DNA of 64,000 bases from Demequina sediminicola (GTDB lineage: Bacteria > Actinomycetota > Actinomycetes > Actinomycetales > Demequinaceae), in the NCBI RefSeq assembly GCF_000975055.1, contig NZ_BBRB01000001.1, positions 310,001-374,000 on the forward strand, read 5' to 3'. Shown here piece after piece: positions 36,537 through 46,325 of the stretch. The notes beneath the pieces were generated by a model, which worked only from the letters and a program-made list of their open reading frames with translations, did no database searches and was not told where the DNA came from. Numbering within the stretch: the first letter of the stretch is position 1; each line of letters starts with the position of its first letter. The translations under genes were made by a program, and so were the position numbers.

Positions 36537-37757
36537 TTAAGAAACCCCCAGTTGTCCGGTAAGGACCATGACCACGGCTCCCAGCACGACAATGTCGCGC
36601 CCAAGTGTGGTCATCCGCAGTGTGAGATTGCCGTGGAGTTCGGCCATCGTCCTACTGCGGAGCGTCTCGGCAGTTCCCTCCAAGAGGGGTCCAGCGAGAA
36701 GATTGTGAGGCCCGGCGAGAACGACCTCGCCGAGGTTGAGGGCTGCAACGATGGGTGCCAGCGAGATGCCGAGGCGTTCGCCGGCCTCGCGCAGCGCCGC
36801 TTCGCGCGCTTCGTCACCGTGCTCTGCCACGACCTGTTCGAGTCGCGGCGACGAAAGCCACACTTCGAGGCAGCCGGACTTGCCGCAGGCGCACTTTTCG
36901 CCACCGTCGGTTCCTACGACGACGTGGCCGATTTCCCCTGCCGCGAAGCCTGAGCCGTACACCAGGTTGCCGCCGACAACGACGCCCGAACCGACACCTC
37001 GGCCGACGCGGATGAGCATCATGTCGGTGCTCGCGCCGCCAAAGCTGCGCTCGCCTTGTGCGGCCATGTTGGCGTCGTTCGCGACCTGGGTGGGAAGCTT
37101 GAAGCGTTCTGCAACGAGGTGCTGAAGCGGCACTTCGGTCCACCCAAGGTTGGGGGCGGAGACCACGGTGCCGTCAAGGTCGACGATGCCGGGGCTTCCG
37201 ATGCCCACGCCGATGATGGGGGCCGTGGCCCGTCCGATGAGGTCCTCGAGAAGGGCGAAGACAGCGTCGACAGCCTCTTGGCCTCGTGTCCCACCGACGG
37301 AAACTTCGGCCCGCTCGACCACGACTCCGTCGAGGTCGGTGACCACACCGCGGAATACGGCGCTGTTGGACAGGTCGAGGCCGACGATGGAAAAACCAGT
37401 GCGGTTGATGTCCAAGAGCGTGGCGGGCTTGCCCGGGCGTGCGTCGGGGCGGATGCCGAGGTCGATGACCAAGCCCTCATCGAGGAAATCGGAGACCAAG
37501 TCAGAAATCGTGACGCGAGTGAGTCCGACTTCGCGCGCCAGATCCGCACGAGAAAGTCCGTTTGCGCGATACAGGGTCTGAAGGACGAGTGCGCGATTGT
37601 GGCGGCGAGCATGCTCGGGACGGACGCGCGCGCCAGCAGGCACAGCACCAGCAAGCGCTGTGTTGCGCTGCTGTGCAACGGTGCTGTCCACTCCGGTTTC
37701 AGCGACTGTGTCAACTGTGGCACCGGAGGAACGCCGTTGAGCGTCCTCGATCGTCAT
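36537..37757 (-). CDS. ROK-family repressor of the amino-sugar operon
   Basis: A 406-residue regulator. A winged helix-turn-helix occupies residues about 55-110 (NGLSRADLAREVGLTRVTIS), followed by a ROK domain with GVGIGSPGIVD, AAGEIGHVVVGTDGG and the full zinc motif CACGKSGCLE. It is the first gene of an eight-gene minus-strand operon reaching nagA. The palindrome at 37756-37789 abuts its ATG, suggesting autoregulation and control of the whole operon, with an amino sugar or its phosphate as inducer. Confidence 0.9.
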   Translation of the reverse strand: MTIEDAQRRSSGATVDTVAETGVDSTVAQQRNTALAGAVPAGARVRPEHARRHNRALVLQTLYRANGLSRADLAREVGLTRVTISDLVSDFLDEGLVIDLGIRPDARPGKPATLLDINRTGFSIVGLDLSNSAVFRGVVTDLDGVVVERAEVSVGGTRGQEAVDAVFALLEDLIGRATAPIIGVGIGSPGIVDLDGTVVSAPNLGWTEVPLQHLVAERFKLPTQVANDANMAAQGERSFGGASTDMMLIRVGRGVGSGVVVGGNLVYGSGFAAGEIGHVVVGTDGGEKCACGKSGCLEVWLSSPRLEQVVAEHGDEAREAALREAGERLGISLAPIVAALNLGEVVLAGPHNLLAGPLLEGTAETLRSRTMAELHGNLTLRMTTLGRDIVVLGAVVMVLTGQLGVS

Positions 37758-37789
37758 AGTTAGTTAGTAAAGGTTACTAACGAACTAAT
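37756..37789. promoter_or_regulatory. ROK operator palindrome at the head of the amino-sugar operon
   Basis: TTAGTAA-AGG-TTACTAA (37764-37780) is a perfect palindrome. With outer arms (ATAGTTAG and CGAACTAAT) it forms a near-perfect 34-bp inverted repeat. It starts at the repressor ATG, so a bound protein would block transcription and initiation. TTAGT/ACTAA half-sites are typical of ROK repressor operators. The identity of the binding protein is inference. Confidence 0.75.
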
Positions 37790-37892
37790 TGCAAGCCCGT
37801 CGAATCGATTTGATGAGAACTGTTACGTTCTCGTGACCGAGCATCGTGGTGTCCAGTACGGTTGCCCCCTCTCAAGCCCAATGCACAAGCAA

Positions 37893-37928
37893 AAGGAGGG
37901 TGCAACCGTCGCCGGTTGCACCCTCCTT
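37893..37928 (-). terminator. Intrinsic terminator after mdh
   Basis: A 16-bp perfect stem (37893-37908 with 37913-37928) with a TCGC loop, followed on the minus strand by TTTTGCTT. It lies 18 bp beyond the mdh stop. Confidence 0.9.
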
Positions 37929-37945
37929 CAGAGAAATCAGTCGGA

Positions 37946-38956
<1,011 letters not shown>

Positions 38957-38969
38957 CTAGACCCGGGCG

Positions 38970-40187
38970 TTACGCCAGGCGAGCGGAAAGGTTCGCGTCG
39001 AGCGCGGCGAGGAAGTCCTCGGTGGTCAGCCATTCCTGCTCAGGGCCAACCAGCAGTGCGAGATCCTTGGTCATCTTGCCGCTCTCAACGGTCTTGATGA
39101 CAACATCCTCAAGGGTCTCCGCGAACTCGGTGACAGCAGGAGTGCCGTCGAGCTTTCCGCGGTGCTTCAGGCCACCGGTCCACGCAAAGATCGACGCGAT
39201 CGGGTTGGTCGAGGTGGGCTTGCCCTCCTGGTGCTGGCGGTAGTGCCGCGTCACCGTGCCGTGCGCAGCTTCTGCCTCGACGGTCTGGCCGTCCGGCGTC
39301 ATCAGCACGGAGGTCATCAGACCAAGCGAACCGAAGCCCTGAGCCACGGTGTCTGACTGCACGTCGCCGTCGTAGTTCTTGCAGGCCCAGACGTAGCCGC
39401 CTTCCCACTTCATCGCTGCGGCGACCATGTCGTCGATCAGGCGGTGCTCGTAGGTGAGACCGGCCTCAGCGAAAGCCTCGGCATACTCGTTGTCGAAGAC
39501 CTCCTGGAACAGGTCCTTGAACTGGCCGTCGTAGGCCTTGAGGATCGTGTTCTTGGTCGACAGGTACACGGGATAGTTGCGCTTCAGACCGTAGGCGAAG
39601 GATGCGCGGGCGAAGTCCTTGATGGACTCGTTGAAGTTGTACATACCCATCGCGACACCGCCGCCCTCGGGATATGCCACGACCTGCTGGTGGATGGGCT
39701 CGGAACCGTCATCCGGGGTGTACGTCATGGTCAGCGTGCCAGCGCCGGGCACCTTGAAGTTGGTGGCCTTGTACTGGTCACCGTGTGCGTGGCGCCCGAT
39801 GATGATGGGCTTGTTCCAGCCCGGCACCAGACGCGGAATGTTGGAAATGATGATGGGCTCACGGAAGACCACGCCACCGAGGATGTTGCGGATGGTGCCG
39901 TTAGGGCTCACCCACATCTTCTTCAGGCCGAACTCCTCGACGCGCGCCTCGTCGGGCGTGATGGTCGCGCACTTGACACCAACACCGTGCTTCTTGATGG
40001 CGTGTGCAGCGTCGATGGTGATCTGGTCGTCAGTCGCGTCGCGGGACTCGATCCCCAAGTCGTAGTACTCGAGATCGATGTCCAGGTAGGGGTGAATCAG
40101 GCGGTCCTTAATGAACTGCCAGATGATTCGCGTCATCTCGTCGCCGTCGAGTTCGACGACCGTGCCTTCGACCTTGATCTTCGCCAT
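38970..40187 (-). CDS. icd: NADP-dependent isocitrate dehydrogenase (dimeric, eukaryote-like type)
   Basis: A 405-residue TCA-cycle enzyme. [19 protein letters not shown] at the N-terminus, [35 protein letters not shown] (isocitrate-binding Ser/Asn/Arg) and [15 protein letters not shown] (NADP specificity region) identify the type II dimeric NADP-IDH rather than the monomeric form common in many actinomycetes. It is read ahead of mdh. Confidence 0.95.
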   Translation of the reverse strand: MAKIKVEGTVVELDGDEMTRIIWQFIKDRLIHPYLDIDLEYYDLGIESRDATDDQITIDAAHAIKKHGVGVKCATITPDEARVEEFGLKKMWVSPNGTIRNILGGVVFREPIIISNIPRLVPGWNKPIIIGRHAHGDQYKATNFKVPGAGTLTMTYTPDDGSEPIHQQVVAYPEGGGVAMGMYNFNESIKDFARASFAYGLKRNYPVYLSTKNTILKAYDGQFKDLFQEVFDNEYAEAFAEAGLTYEHRLIDDMVAAAMKWEGGYVWACKNYDGDVQSDTVAQGFGSLGLMTSVLMTPDGQTVEAEAAHGTVTRHYRQHQEGKPTSTNPIASIFAWTGGLKHRGKLDGTPAVTEFAETLEDVVIKTVESGKMTKDLALLVGPEQEWLTTEDFLAALDANLSARLA

Positions 40188-40376
40188 TGAGTGTGCCTCG
40201 TTACGTCTATTTGGGGGCTAATACAACGCACTTAGGCTAGTCCACATTGGGCCTGAGGAGAACTCAGCAAATACGACTGTGTGCGTCGCGTCACCCGGCA
40301 CGCGACGGCAAGACGTGCCACGATGCCTACGGGACGCCGGGGAGCGTCCCCAGAATCAGTGAAAGGCACAGTCACT

Positions 40377-41240
40377 ATGACCACTCAAGATGCACCCGTC
40401 GAGGACACCCCTGACCCCGACCTCCACGGAATCCTCGCTGAGGATCAAGCTGAGGTCGACGAATGGGTGGAGGACACCTCTGGCCCAGGGCTCTTGCCTC
40501 GCATGGCCGCCGAGTTGGTAGGAACCTTCATCCTGGTATTCATGGGCGTTGGAACCGCTCTCTACTTCTCCACCGGTGACAACGGCACGCTCGCCGTGGC
40601 ATTCGGGTTCGCCCTAGGTGTGCTGATTGCAGCGCTCATCTTCGGGGGCGTCTCCGGGGCTCACCTCAACCCGGCCGTCACATTCGGTCTCTGGGTAGCC
40701 GGCCGATTCCCTGGCCGCGACGTGGCTTCATATTGGCTTGCCCAGGTCGTCGGAGCGGCATGTGCCGCTGGCATTCTCTTCTTGACCGCATCGATGCACC
40801 CCGAGTCCGGCGACGCAGCACGCGCCTTGATCTCTACGGCGTCCAACGGCTACGGCGATCACTCACCTACCGGGTTTGGCTGGGGTGCGGGCATGATCAT
40901 CGAGATCATCATCGCTACCCTGTTGGTCGGTGTGGTCCTTGCGGTCACATCGGTCTTCGCCAAGGACGGCGCGGCCGCCGCACCGTTCGCGATCGGCCTG
41001 ACGGTGGGCTTCCTTGTCCTCATCGCCATTCCCTTCACGAACGGCGCACTCAACCCGGCTCGTGCCCTGGGAACAGCGCTCTGGTCTGACACCTGGGCGC
41101 TGCAGCAGGTGTGGTTGTTCTGGATTGCTCCGCTGATCGGTGCGGCCATTGCTGGCCTGCTTTATCGTGCGTTGGGCCCGACCGAGGATCTCATCGCGGT
41201 TGAACGTATCGAAGAGACGGTTGTCGTCGTCGAGAACTAA
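40377..41240 (+). CDS. MIP-family aquaporin/glycerol channel
   Basis: A 287-residue six-span channel. The two half-helix motifs are intact: SGAHLNPAVTFG and NGALNPARALG. An acidic N-terminal extension of about 45 residues (EDTPDPDLHGILAEDQAEVDE) precedes the first span, and the C-terminus is acidic too. Water versus glycerol selectivity cannot be fixed by eye. ATG at 40377 follows GAAAGG; the open frame extends to 40281. Confidence 0.9.
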   Translation: MTTQDAPVEDTPDPDLHGILAEDQAEVDEWVEDTSGPGLLPRMAAELVGTFILVFMGVGTALYFSTGDNGTLAVAFGFALGVLIAALIFGGVSGAHLNPAVTFGLWVAGRFPGRDVASYWLAQVVGAACAAGILFLTASMHPESGDAARALISTASNGYGDHSPTGFGWGAGMIIEIIIATLLVGVVLAVTSVFAKDGAAAAPFAIGLTVGFLVLIAIPFTNGALNPARALGTALWSDTWALQQVWLFWIAPLIGAAIAGLLYRALGPTEDLIAVERIEETVVVVEN

Positions 41241-41252
41241 GTCCCCAGCCTC

Positions 41253-41302
41253 ACGCTAGAAGGGCCCTGGCAACGCGAAAGTTGCCAGGGCCCTTCTAGC
41301 GT
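41253..41302. terminator. Bidirectional hairpin terminator
   Basis: A perfect 22-bp stem (41253-41274 with 41281-41302) and GCGAAA loop between the convergent aquaporin and CMD-family genes. Confidence 0.85.
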
Positions 41303-41323
41303 CTTAAAGCGTCTGCGAGTCCA

Positions 41324-41890
41324 TCACACGGGCGAGACGATTGTGCCCTCCCAGGCATACTTCTGGTTGGCCTCGTCGATCGGGGTCTGCGCGAGGTGGT
41401 TGGTGTAGTTGGACATCACCTTCTGTGCGATGGCAAGGACCACCTCGAGCACCTGCTGCTTCGTATAGCCGGCGTCGAGGAATGCCTGAACGGTGGTGTC
41501 CGAGACTTCTCCGCGCTCACGCACCATCTCAAGCGTGAAGGTCCGCAACGCTTCCAGGTGCTCCGTAGGCAACAGGGTGCCGTCGCGCAACGCATCGATG
41601 ATCGCGTCATCCACCTTCATCTTCTTTGCGATGCCCGTGTGCGCGGGCACGCAGTAATGGCACTTGTGCTCGACATTGATCGTCTGCCACACGACTGTGA
41701 GCTCGTCCTTGTCGAAGCTGGAGTTGAGGAGGAGCTCATGGAGCTTCTTGTAGCCCTCGAGTAGTCCCGGCGCTTCGGCCATCGTCGCGTGGAGTCCGGG
41801 AATGCGGCCAAAACTCTTCTTGGAGTCCGCCAGGAACGGCACGCTCTGCTCCGGCGCAGTGGTCTCGTCGTGCAATGTGAAATCAGTCAT
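41324..41890 (-). CDS. Carboxymuconolactone decarboxylase (AhpD-like) family protein
   Basis: A 188-residue helical protein with the AhpD-type active site EHKCHYCVPAHTG (Glu, CxxC, His). This motif supports a thiol-dependent peroxidase or related redox role rather than true carboxymuconolactone decarboxylation. It is transcribed after the SDR gene with a 71-bp gap, and both diverge from a TetR gene. Confidence 0.88.
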   Translation of the reverse strand: MTDFTLHDETTAPEQSVPFLADSKKSFGRIPGLHATMAEAPGLLEGYKKLHELLLNSSFDKDELTVVWQTINVEHKCHYCVPAHTGIAKKMKVDDAIIDALRDGTLLPTEHLEALRTFTLEMVRERGEVSDTTVQAFLDAGYTKQQVLEVVLAIAQKVMSNYTNHLAQTPIDEANQKYAWEGTIVSPV

Positions 41891-41961
41891 GAGGTGTCCT
41901 CTCTGTGTGCGGTTGGTGGGGCCTTAGGCGCAAACGCGTCGCGCGGGCCGGATCTTCCGAC

Positions 41962-42762
41962 TCAGATGCTGCGGTGGTCCTTCACGGCGGCTTCGAGGTC
42001 GTCCAGACCCGGAACGATGGCCGCATCAACCTTGAGCGGGTCGGTGGCATTCAGCCGATGCGTGTCGTGGGCCTCGGGCGCGGTGGCCGTGATCTCGTGT
42101 TCGTCTGCGGCCAGGCCTGCGAGCACATCGGCCACGACTGCCGAGACTGGCCGGCGCTCCCAGTCCGCGTTCTGGCTGGCCATCATGTCCGTGTCAGTTG
42201 CGCCGGGATAAACGGTCGCGACGTGGACACCGGTGCCCGACAGTTCTCGACGCATCGCCTCACCGAAGGCCGCGACTCCGGACTTCGTCGCCGCGTAGAC
42301 GGCGTAGAACGGCATGGCGACCAGCGCGATCTCGCTGGAAATGTTGAGGATCAGGCTGCCGGACTCGCCGGTGGAGGCACGAAGCTTTGGCAACAGCGCA
42401 CGCGTCAACTGCAGTGGTGCCACCAGGTTGAGGTCAATCATGGACTGGACGTCTGCGGCCGTGGTCTCTTCCAAGCGGCCTGCGCGCACGTTGCCCGCAT
42501 TGTTGACGAGGGTGTCCACGGTGTCCCAGGGCTCGACTGCGGCAAGTACGGCGTCGATGGCCTCGGGACGGCCGAGGTCCTGAACCAAGATTTCGGCGGT
42601 GCCGCCTGCGGCCTCCACTCGCTTGGCCGTCTCCGTCAGAGTCTCCTCGGTACGGCCCACCAGAAGCAGGTGACCACCCTGGCCCGCCAGTTCCACGGCG
42701 AGCGCTCGTCCAATGCCCTGCCCGGCTCCGGTCACGATGCCGTGTCGATTGTTGAGATCCAT
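41962..42762 (-). CDS. Short-chain dehydrogenase/reductase
   Basis: A 266-residue NAD(P)-dependent oxidoreductase. TGAGQGIGRALA is the cofactor motif, NNAG follows at about residue 86, Ser in LNISSEIAL and Tyr/Lys in YAATKSG complete the catalytic set. ATG at 42762 is chosen by family alignment. Substrate unknown. Its promoter region is shared with the divergent TetR gene. Confidence 0.9.
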   Translation of the reverse strand: MDLNNRHGIVTGAGQGIGRALAVELAGQGGHLLLVGRTEETLTETAKRVEAAGGTAEILVQDLGRPEAIDAVLAAVEPWDTVDTLVNNAGNVRAGRLEETTAADVQSMIDLNLVAPLQLTRALLPKLRASTGESGSLILNISSEIALVAMPFYAVYAATKSGVAAFGEAMRRELSGTGVHVATVYPGATDTDMMASQNADWERRPVSAVVADVLAGLAADEHEITATAPEAHDTHRLNATDPLKVDAAIVPGLDDLEAAVKDHRSI

Positions 42763-42826
42763 AGGGAATGCTCTCCTTTCGTGGGGCCCCGGGGTTCCCG
42801 GGACGAACTCAGACAAGTTCTGTACC

Positions 42827-42853
42827 AAACGGTAACATAGTGGCTTTCCGTTT
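42827..42853. promoter_or_regulatory. Candidate TetR operator
   Basis: AAACGG (42827-42832) and CCGTTT (42848-42853) form an inverted repeat in the 138-bp gap between SDR and the TetR gene. GTACC also occurs on both sides (42822 and 42865). Only the repeats are seen; binding is inference. Confidence 0.4.
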
Positions 42854-42900
42854 GCTAACGGTCAGTACCAAAGCCTCCGATTGCGCGATATCGTGGTCGC

Positions 42901-43506
42901 ATGACCACACGCGAGAAGGCGGCAACTGGCCGCCCCCGACTCTTCGACGAGGAGGCCGTACTCGCCACGCTCACCGCCCTGTTCTGGAAACAGGGCTACG
43001 GCCAGACGTCCATGTCAGACATCGTGGAGAGCAGCGGCGTGCACAAGCCGAGCCTCTACCGCACCTTCGGCAGCAAGGAACAGCTCTTTGCCCTAGTACT
43101 GCGGCGCTATCTGACCGAACGCATGGCGATGTTCGACGCACTGATCGACCGGGCCGGGCCTGGCGTCGAAGGCGTCCACACCTTCCTGGAGCTTTTTGAG
43201 CGCGACGCGCTGTCCGCGCGTGGCCGCGACGGCTGCCTCATGGTGATGGCCTCCAACGAACTGAGGGGCTCGATCGCTGACTTCGACTTTGCGAAGGCGT
43301 ACCGCACCGAGATGCGCGCTCGCATCAGCCGGCTGATCGCTCGGACTGTTCCGGCAGGCGGCGAGAACGCGGAGTTAGCCGATGCGCGGACAGACCTGTT
43401 CACGACGTACCTGTTGGGGCTGCATGTGATCATGCGGTCGGACGCGGACGCCGACGAGATCCACCGCTACCTGAACGCGATGCACGCCACCGCCGAGCAG
43501 TGGTGA
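42901..43506 (+). CDS. TetR-family transcriptional regulator
   Basis: A 201-residue repressor. The N-terminal HTH covers residues about 15-60 (LFWKQGYGQTSMSDIVESSGVHKPSLYRTFGSKEQLF). The remainder is a ligand-binding helical domain. It is divergent from the SDR and CMD genes and probably represses them; the inducer is unknown. Confidence 0.92.
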   Translation: MTTREKAATGRPRLFDEEAVLATLTALFWKQGYGQTSMSDIVESSGVHKPSLYRTFGSKEQLFALVLRRYLTERMAMFDALIDRAGPGVEGVHTFLELFERDALSARGRDGCLMVMASNELRGSIADFDFAKAYRTEMRARISRLIARTVPAGGENAELADARTDLFTTYLLGLHVIMRSDADADEIHRYLNAMHATAEQW

Positions 43507-43645
43507 CGAACCGCTACCCGGCGACCGGGGCGAGCGACGCCCAGTGTGGCATCGCCGTCACCTAGCCACCAGCCGCGATCACTCAAATCCCTGGTATCGC
43601 AGCAATGCCGCGCCCTCACCATTGTTCGCTTCCGGTAACATCCGG

Positions 43646-45988
43646 ATGTTCCGTGATTCACGTGCCGCAAGGGAGTGTGCCGCCATCGCCACCGCCGCCG
43701 CTGGACCCCACAAGCCCGACTCTGACGAGGCCGGCCACGAATCAAGGAGCGGCACCCCCGAGACCTGGCTCTCCCCAGGGTCGCGCGCCTACTTGCCAGC
43801 GATCCACGGAGTTCGCGGGCTCGCCCTCGCGCTCGTGGTGGCCTTCCACCTCTTTGGCCAAGGCCGCGTCTCCGGCGGAGTCGATGTCTTCCTCGTCATC
43901 TCCGCGTTCCTGATCACCCGGTCACTGAGACACACGCGAACAGGACGGCCGATGCATCGGCTTGGCCAACGCCTCGCACGCACCTTCAGTCGGCTCACCC
44001 CGGCCGCGCTCCTGACGCTCATCGTGGTCGGAGTCAGCGCCCCCTTCATCTTCGTTGACACCACTCTCGAGGCCGTGTACCGCCAGGTCACCGCATCAGC
44101 GCTGTACGTCGAGAACGTCGAGCTCGCGCACAGCCAATCGGCATACGATGCCGCCAGCATCACCACTAGCCCGCTCCAACACTTCTGGTCCCTCTCAATG
44201 CAAGGCCAGTTCTTCCTCCTGTGGCCGCTCGCGCTGGCCTTGTTCGTCGTAGTTGCCCGCGCCCTCACCCTGCGGCAGCGCCACAGCATCGTGGTGGGCG
44301 TCGTTGCCCTCGCGACTGTGGCATCGTTCCTCTACGCCCTCAAGGCTGTCTCCGTCGACCAACCGAGCGCCTACTTCTCCCTCGCCGCACGCGGCTGGGA
44401 ATTTGGCCTCGGAGCACTCGCCGCGCTGGTCCCCAGCCGCTGGACCGTGCGCGGCCGCGGAGCGAACGTCACCGCATGGGCCGGCACCGTCATCATCATC
44501 AGTTCCGGGTTCCTCATCGACGGCGCAACCGCGTACCCCGGCGCCGCAACCCTGGTTCCCGTTGCGGGCGCTATCGCCATCCTGATGAGCATCGACACTG
44601 GAGCTCGCGGCACCCTTTCCCGAGTGTTGTCCGCACGCCCCATCACGCACATCGCAGACATCTCCTACGGCCTCTACCTCTGGCACTGGCCCGTGCTGAT
44701 CGCATTCCTAACACTCTCCGGAAACGCCACCATCGGCGCGACAGCGGCCATCGCCGTCCTCGCAATCTCCTATCCGCTGGCGCTCCTCACACGCACGTTC
44801 TCCACCACAGCTAGCGCATGGCTACTCGCCGTCCGTCGACCGCCGCGAGTCACCATCGCAATGATCGTTGGCGGGATTCTCGTGGTTGCCGCCCCCAGCG
44901 CGGCGTACGCGCAACACCTGTCCACCGCGTCAGAGCGCGAACTCAACCAAAGCCAACAACCCACCGGCACAGCCACCAGCACCCCATCGCCCGACGGCTC
45001 AGCAGCACCAGGCACAGGCATCGAGGTGTCCGGCAACCCTGGCGCTAGCGCATGGGAAGCGCACCAACCGCCCCAGGCAGACATCACCTACGCCGACCCC
45101 ACGCTCCCCTCGGCACGAGCCGCCATCGACGACCTACCGCCGGATCTCTACTTCCGCGGCTGCGTTCAAAACTGGCAAGACCAACCAAGCTTCACCGACG
45201 TCCTCGTCTGCGACGACCCCATCGCGCCAACAGAACCCACCCGCACCATCGTCATGTCTGGCGGCTCCCACACGCTGCAGTGGTACACGGCGCTGCAGGT
45301 CGTGGCAGAGCAACAGCAGTGGGAACTCATCGTCATCGACAAGGACGGTTGCCGCCTGCAAGACCCCGGCGCCACGTTCTACGGCAGCGACTCATGCCGC
45401 ACCTGGAACGACAACGCCGAAGACGTCATCACTTCATACAGCCCCGATGCCGTGGTCACAGTGGGAACACTCACGCCACCGGAACTGTCGTCCGAAGCCG
45501 TCCTCGCATCACAGGCCGAACTCTGGCAACGCTTCATCGACGAGGGCATCGACGTCATCACCATTCGCGACACCCCGCGCTTCGGGTTCGACGTGCCGAC
45601 ATGCGTCAGCCAAACCTCCGCCACCGAAGCGGAACAGGCCGACTGCACTCAGCACCGCTCCACGGCACTCGCAGACACCAGTCCCCTCTCCCCCGGCGCA
45701 GGCACCACCAACGGCGCCGACGTGCCTGGCGGCGGGTCAAATCCCGATGCGACCGACCCAGACGCCGCCCAGACCGAAATAGCGGTCACCGACGACGTCA
45801 TCATTCCCCACGACATCACCGCAATCGATCTCTCACCCTGGATCTGCAGCGACACCACGTGCCCAGTGATCTCCGGAAACGTCCTGATGTACAGGGACGA
45901 TGACCACCTCACCGCCACCTATGTCCGCACCTTGGTGCCGTGGTTCGAGCAGGAACTCCGCGCGGAGGCACCCGCCCTGTTCGACTAG
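43646..45988 (+). CDS. Acyltransferase 3-SGNH fusion protein (OafA/OatA-like)
   Basis: About 780 residues. The N-terminal acyltransferase 3 domain has about ten spans (PAIHGVRGLALALVVAFHLF with conserved Arg and His, GGVDVFLVISAFLIT, ADISYGLYLWHWPVLI). A Ser/Thr/Pro-rich linker leads to an exported SGNH-like domain. There block I is SGGSHTLQW with Gly in place of the usual Asp before Ser, and the C-terminal DDDHLTATYV carries the Asp/His pair. Such proteins O-acetylate surface polysaccharides or peptidoglycan. ATG at 43646 is preferred; the frame is open from 43544. Confidence 0.85.
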   Translation: MFRDSRAARECAAIATAAAGPHKPDSDEAGHESRSGTPETWLSPGSRAYLPAIHGVRGLALALVVAFHLFGQGRVSGGVDVFLVISAFLITRSLRHTRTGRPMHRLGQRLARTFSRLTPAALLTLIVVGVSAPFIFVDTTLEAVYRQVTASALYVENVELAHSQSAYDAASITTSPLQHFWSLSMQGQFFLLWPLALALFVVVARALTLRQRHSIVVGVVALATVASFLYALKAVSVDQPSAYFSLAARGWEFGLGALAALVPSRWTVRGRGANVTAWAGTVIIISSGFLIDGATAYPGAATLVPVAGAIAILMSIDTGARGTLSRVLSARPITHIADISYGLYLWHWPVLIAFLTLSGNATIGATAAIAVLAISYPLALLTRTFSTTASAWLLAVRRPPRVTIAMIVGGILVVAAPSAAYAQHLSTASERELNQSQQPTGTATSTPSPDGSAAPGTGIEVSGNPGASAWEAHQPPQADITYADPTLPSARAAIDDLPPDLYFRGCVQNWQDQPSFTDVLVCDDPIAPTEPTRTIVMSGGSHTLQWYTALQVVAEQQQWELIVIDKDGCRLQDPGATFYGSDSCRTWNDNAEDVITSYSPDAVVTVGTLTPPELSSEAVLASQAELWQRFIDEGIDVITIRDTPRFGFDVPTCVSQTSATEAEQADCTQHRSTALADTSPLSPGAGTTNGADVPGGGSNPDATDPDAAQTEIAVTDDVIIPHDITAIDLSPWICSDTTCPVISGNVLMYRDDDHLTATYVRTLVPWFEQELRAEAPALFD

Positions 45989-46016
45989 TGCCCCGTAGCG
46001 CCGATGCTCGGCCCTG

Positions 46017-46060
46017 TGCACCTCAACCAATGCGCACCTCAACCAGTGTGCGCCTCAACC
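46017..46060. repeat. Three 16-bp direct repeats
   Basis: CCTCAACC recurs at 46021, 46037 and 46053 with a period of 16 bp and similar flanks (TGCAC/TGCGCA/TGTGCG before each). The last unit runs into the end of the DUF3017 gene. It has no assigned function. Confidence 0.6.
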
Positions 46061-46321
46061 GAGCGGCGTCGTCAGCCCCAAGAACGCCAACGCCACCCCA
46101 AAAGTCACCATGATGGTCACATCAACGGCCCGCCGGCGCACCGTGAACGCCACTCCAGCAGGCAGCACCAGCCGGAGAGCCGCACCGCAGAAGGCCACCG
46201 CCGCCAACAGCAGCGTGGCGACCTGAGCACTGGCCAACACCCCTACCGCGACACACACAGACACAGCAAGAAGAGCACTCACCGCAGCGAGCAACTTGGT
46301 CTGAGGGGTATTGGATTCCAT
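46055..46321 (-). CDS. DUF3017-type small membrane protein
   Basis: An 88-residue protein with three membrane spans and RLVLPAGVAFTVRRRAVDV between spans two and three, matching DUF3017 proteins found beside purH/folD/mdh in many actinomycetes. It starts 4 bp after the purH stop, so it is the last gene of purN-purH-DUF3017. Function unknown. Confidence 0.65.
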   Translation of the reverse strand: MESNTPQTKLLAAVSALLAVSVCVAVGVLASAQVATLLLAAVAFCGAALRLVLPAGVAFTVRRRAVDVTIMVTFGVALAFLGLTTPLG

Positions 46322-46325
46322 GGGC

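Noticed and set aside
43544-43645. Longer N-terminus for the acyltransferase-SGNH protein
   Set aside because: The extra 34 residues match no family sequence and have no ribosome-binding site; ATG at 43646 is more credible.
45720-45760. A tRNA T-arm-like GGGTCAAATCCC string
   Set aside because: It is inside the SGNH coding region and no acceptor or anticodon arms can be folded around it.
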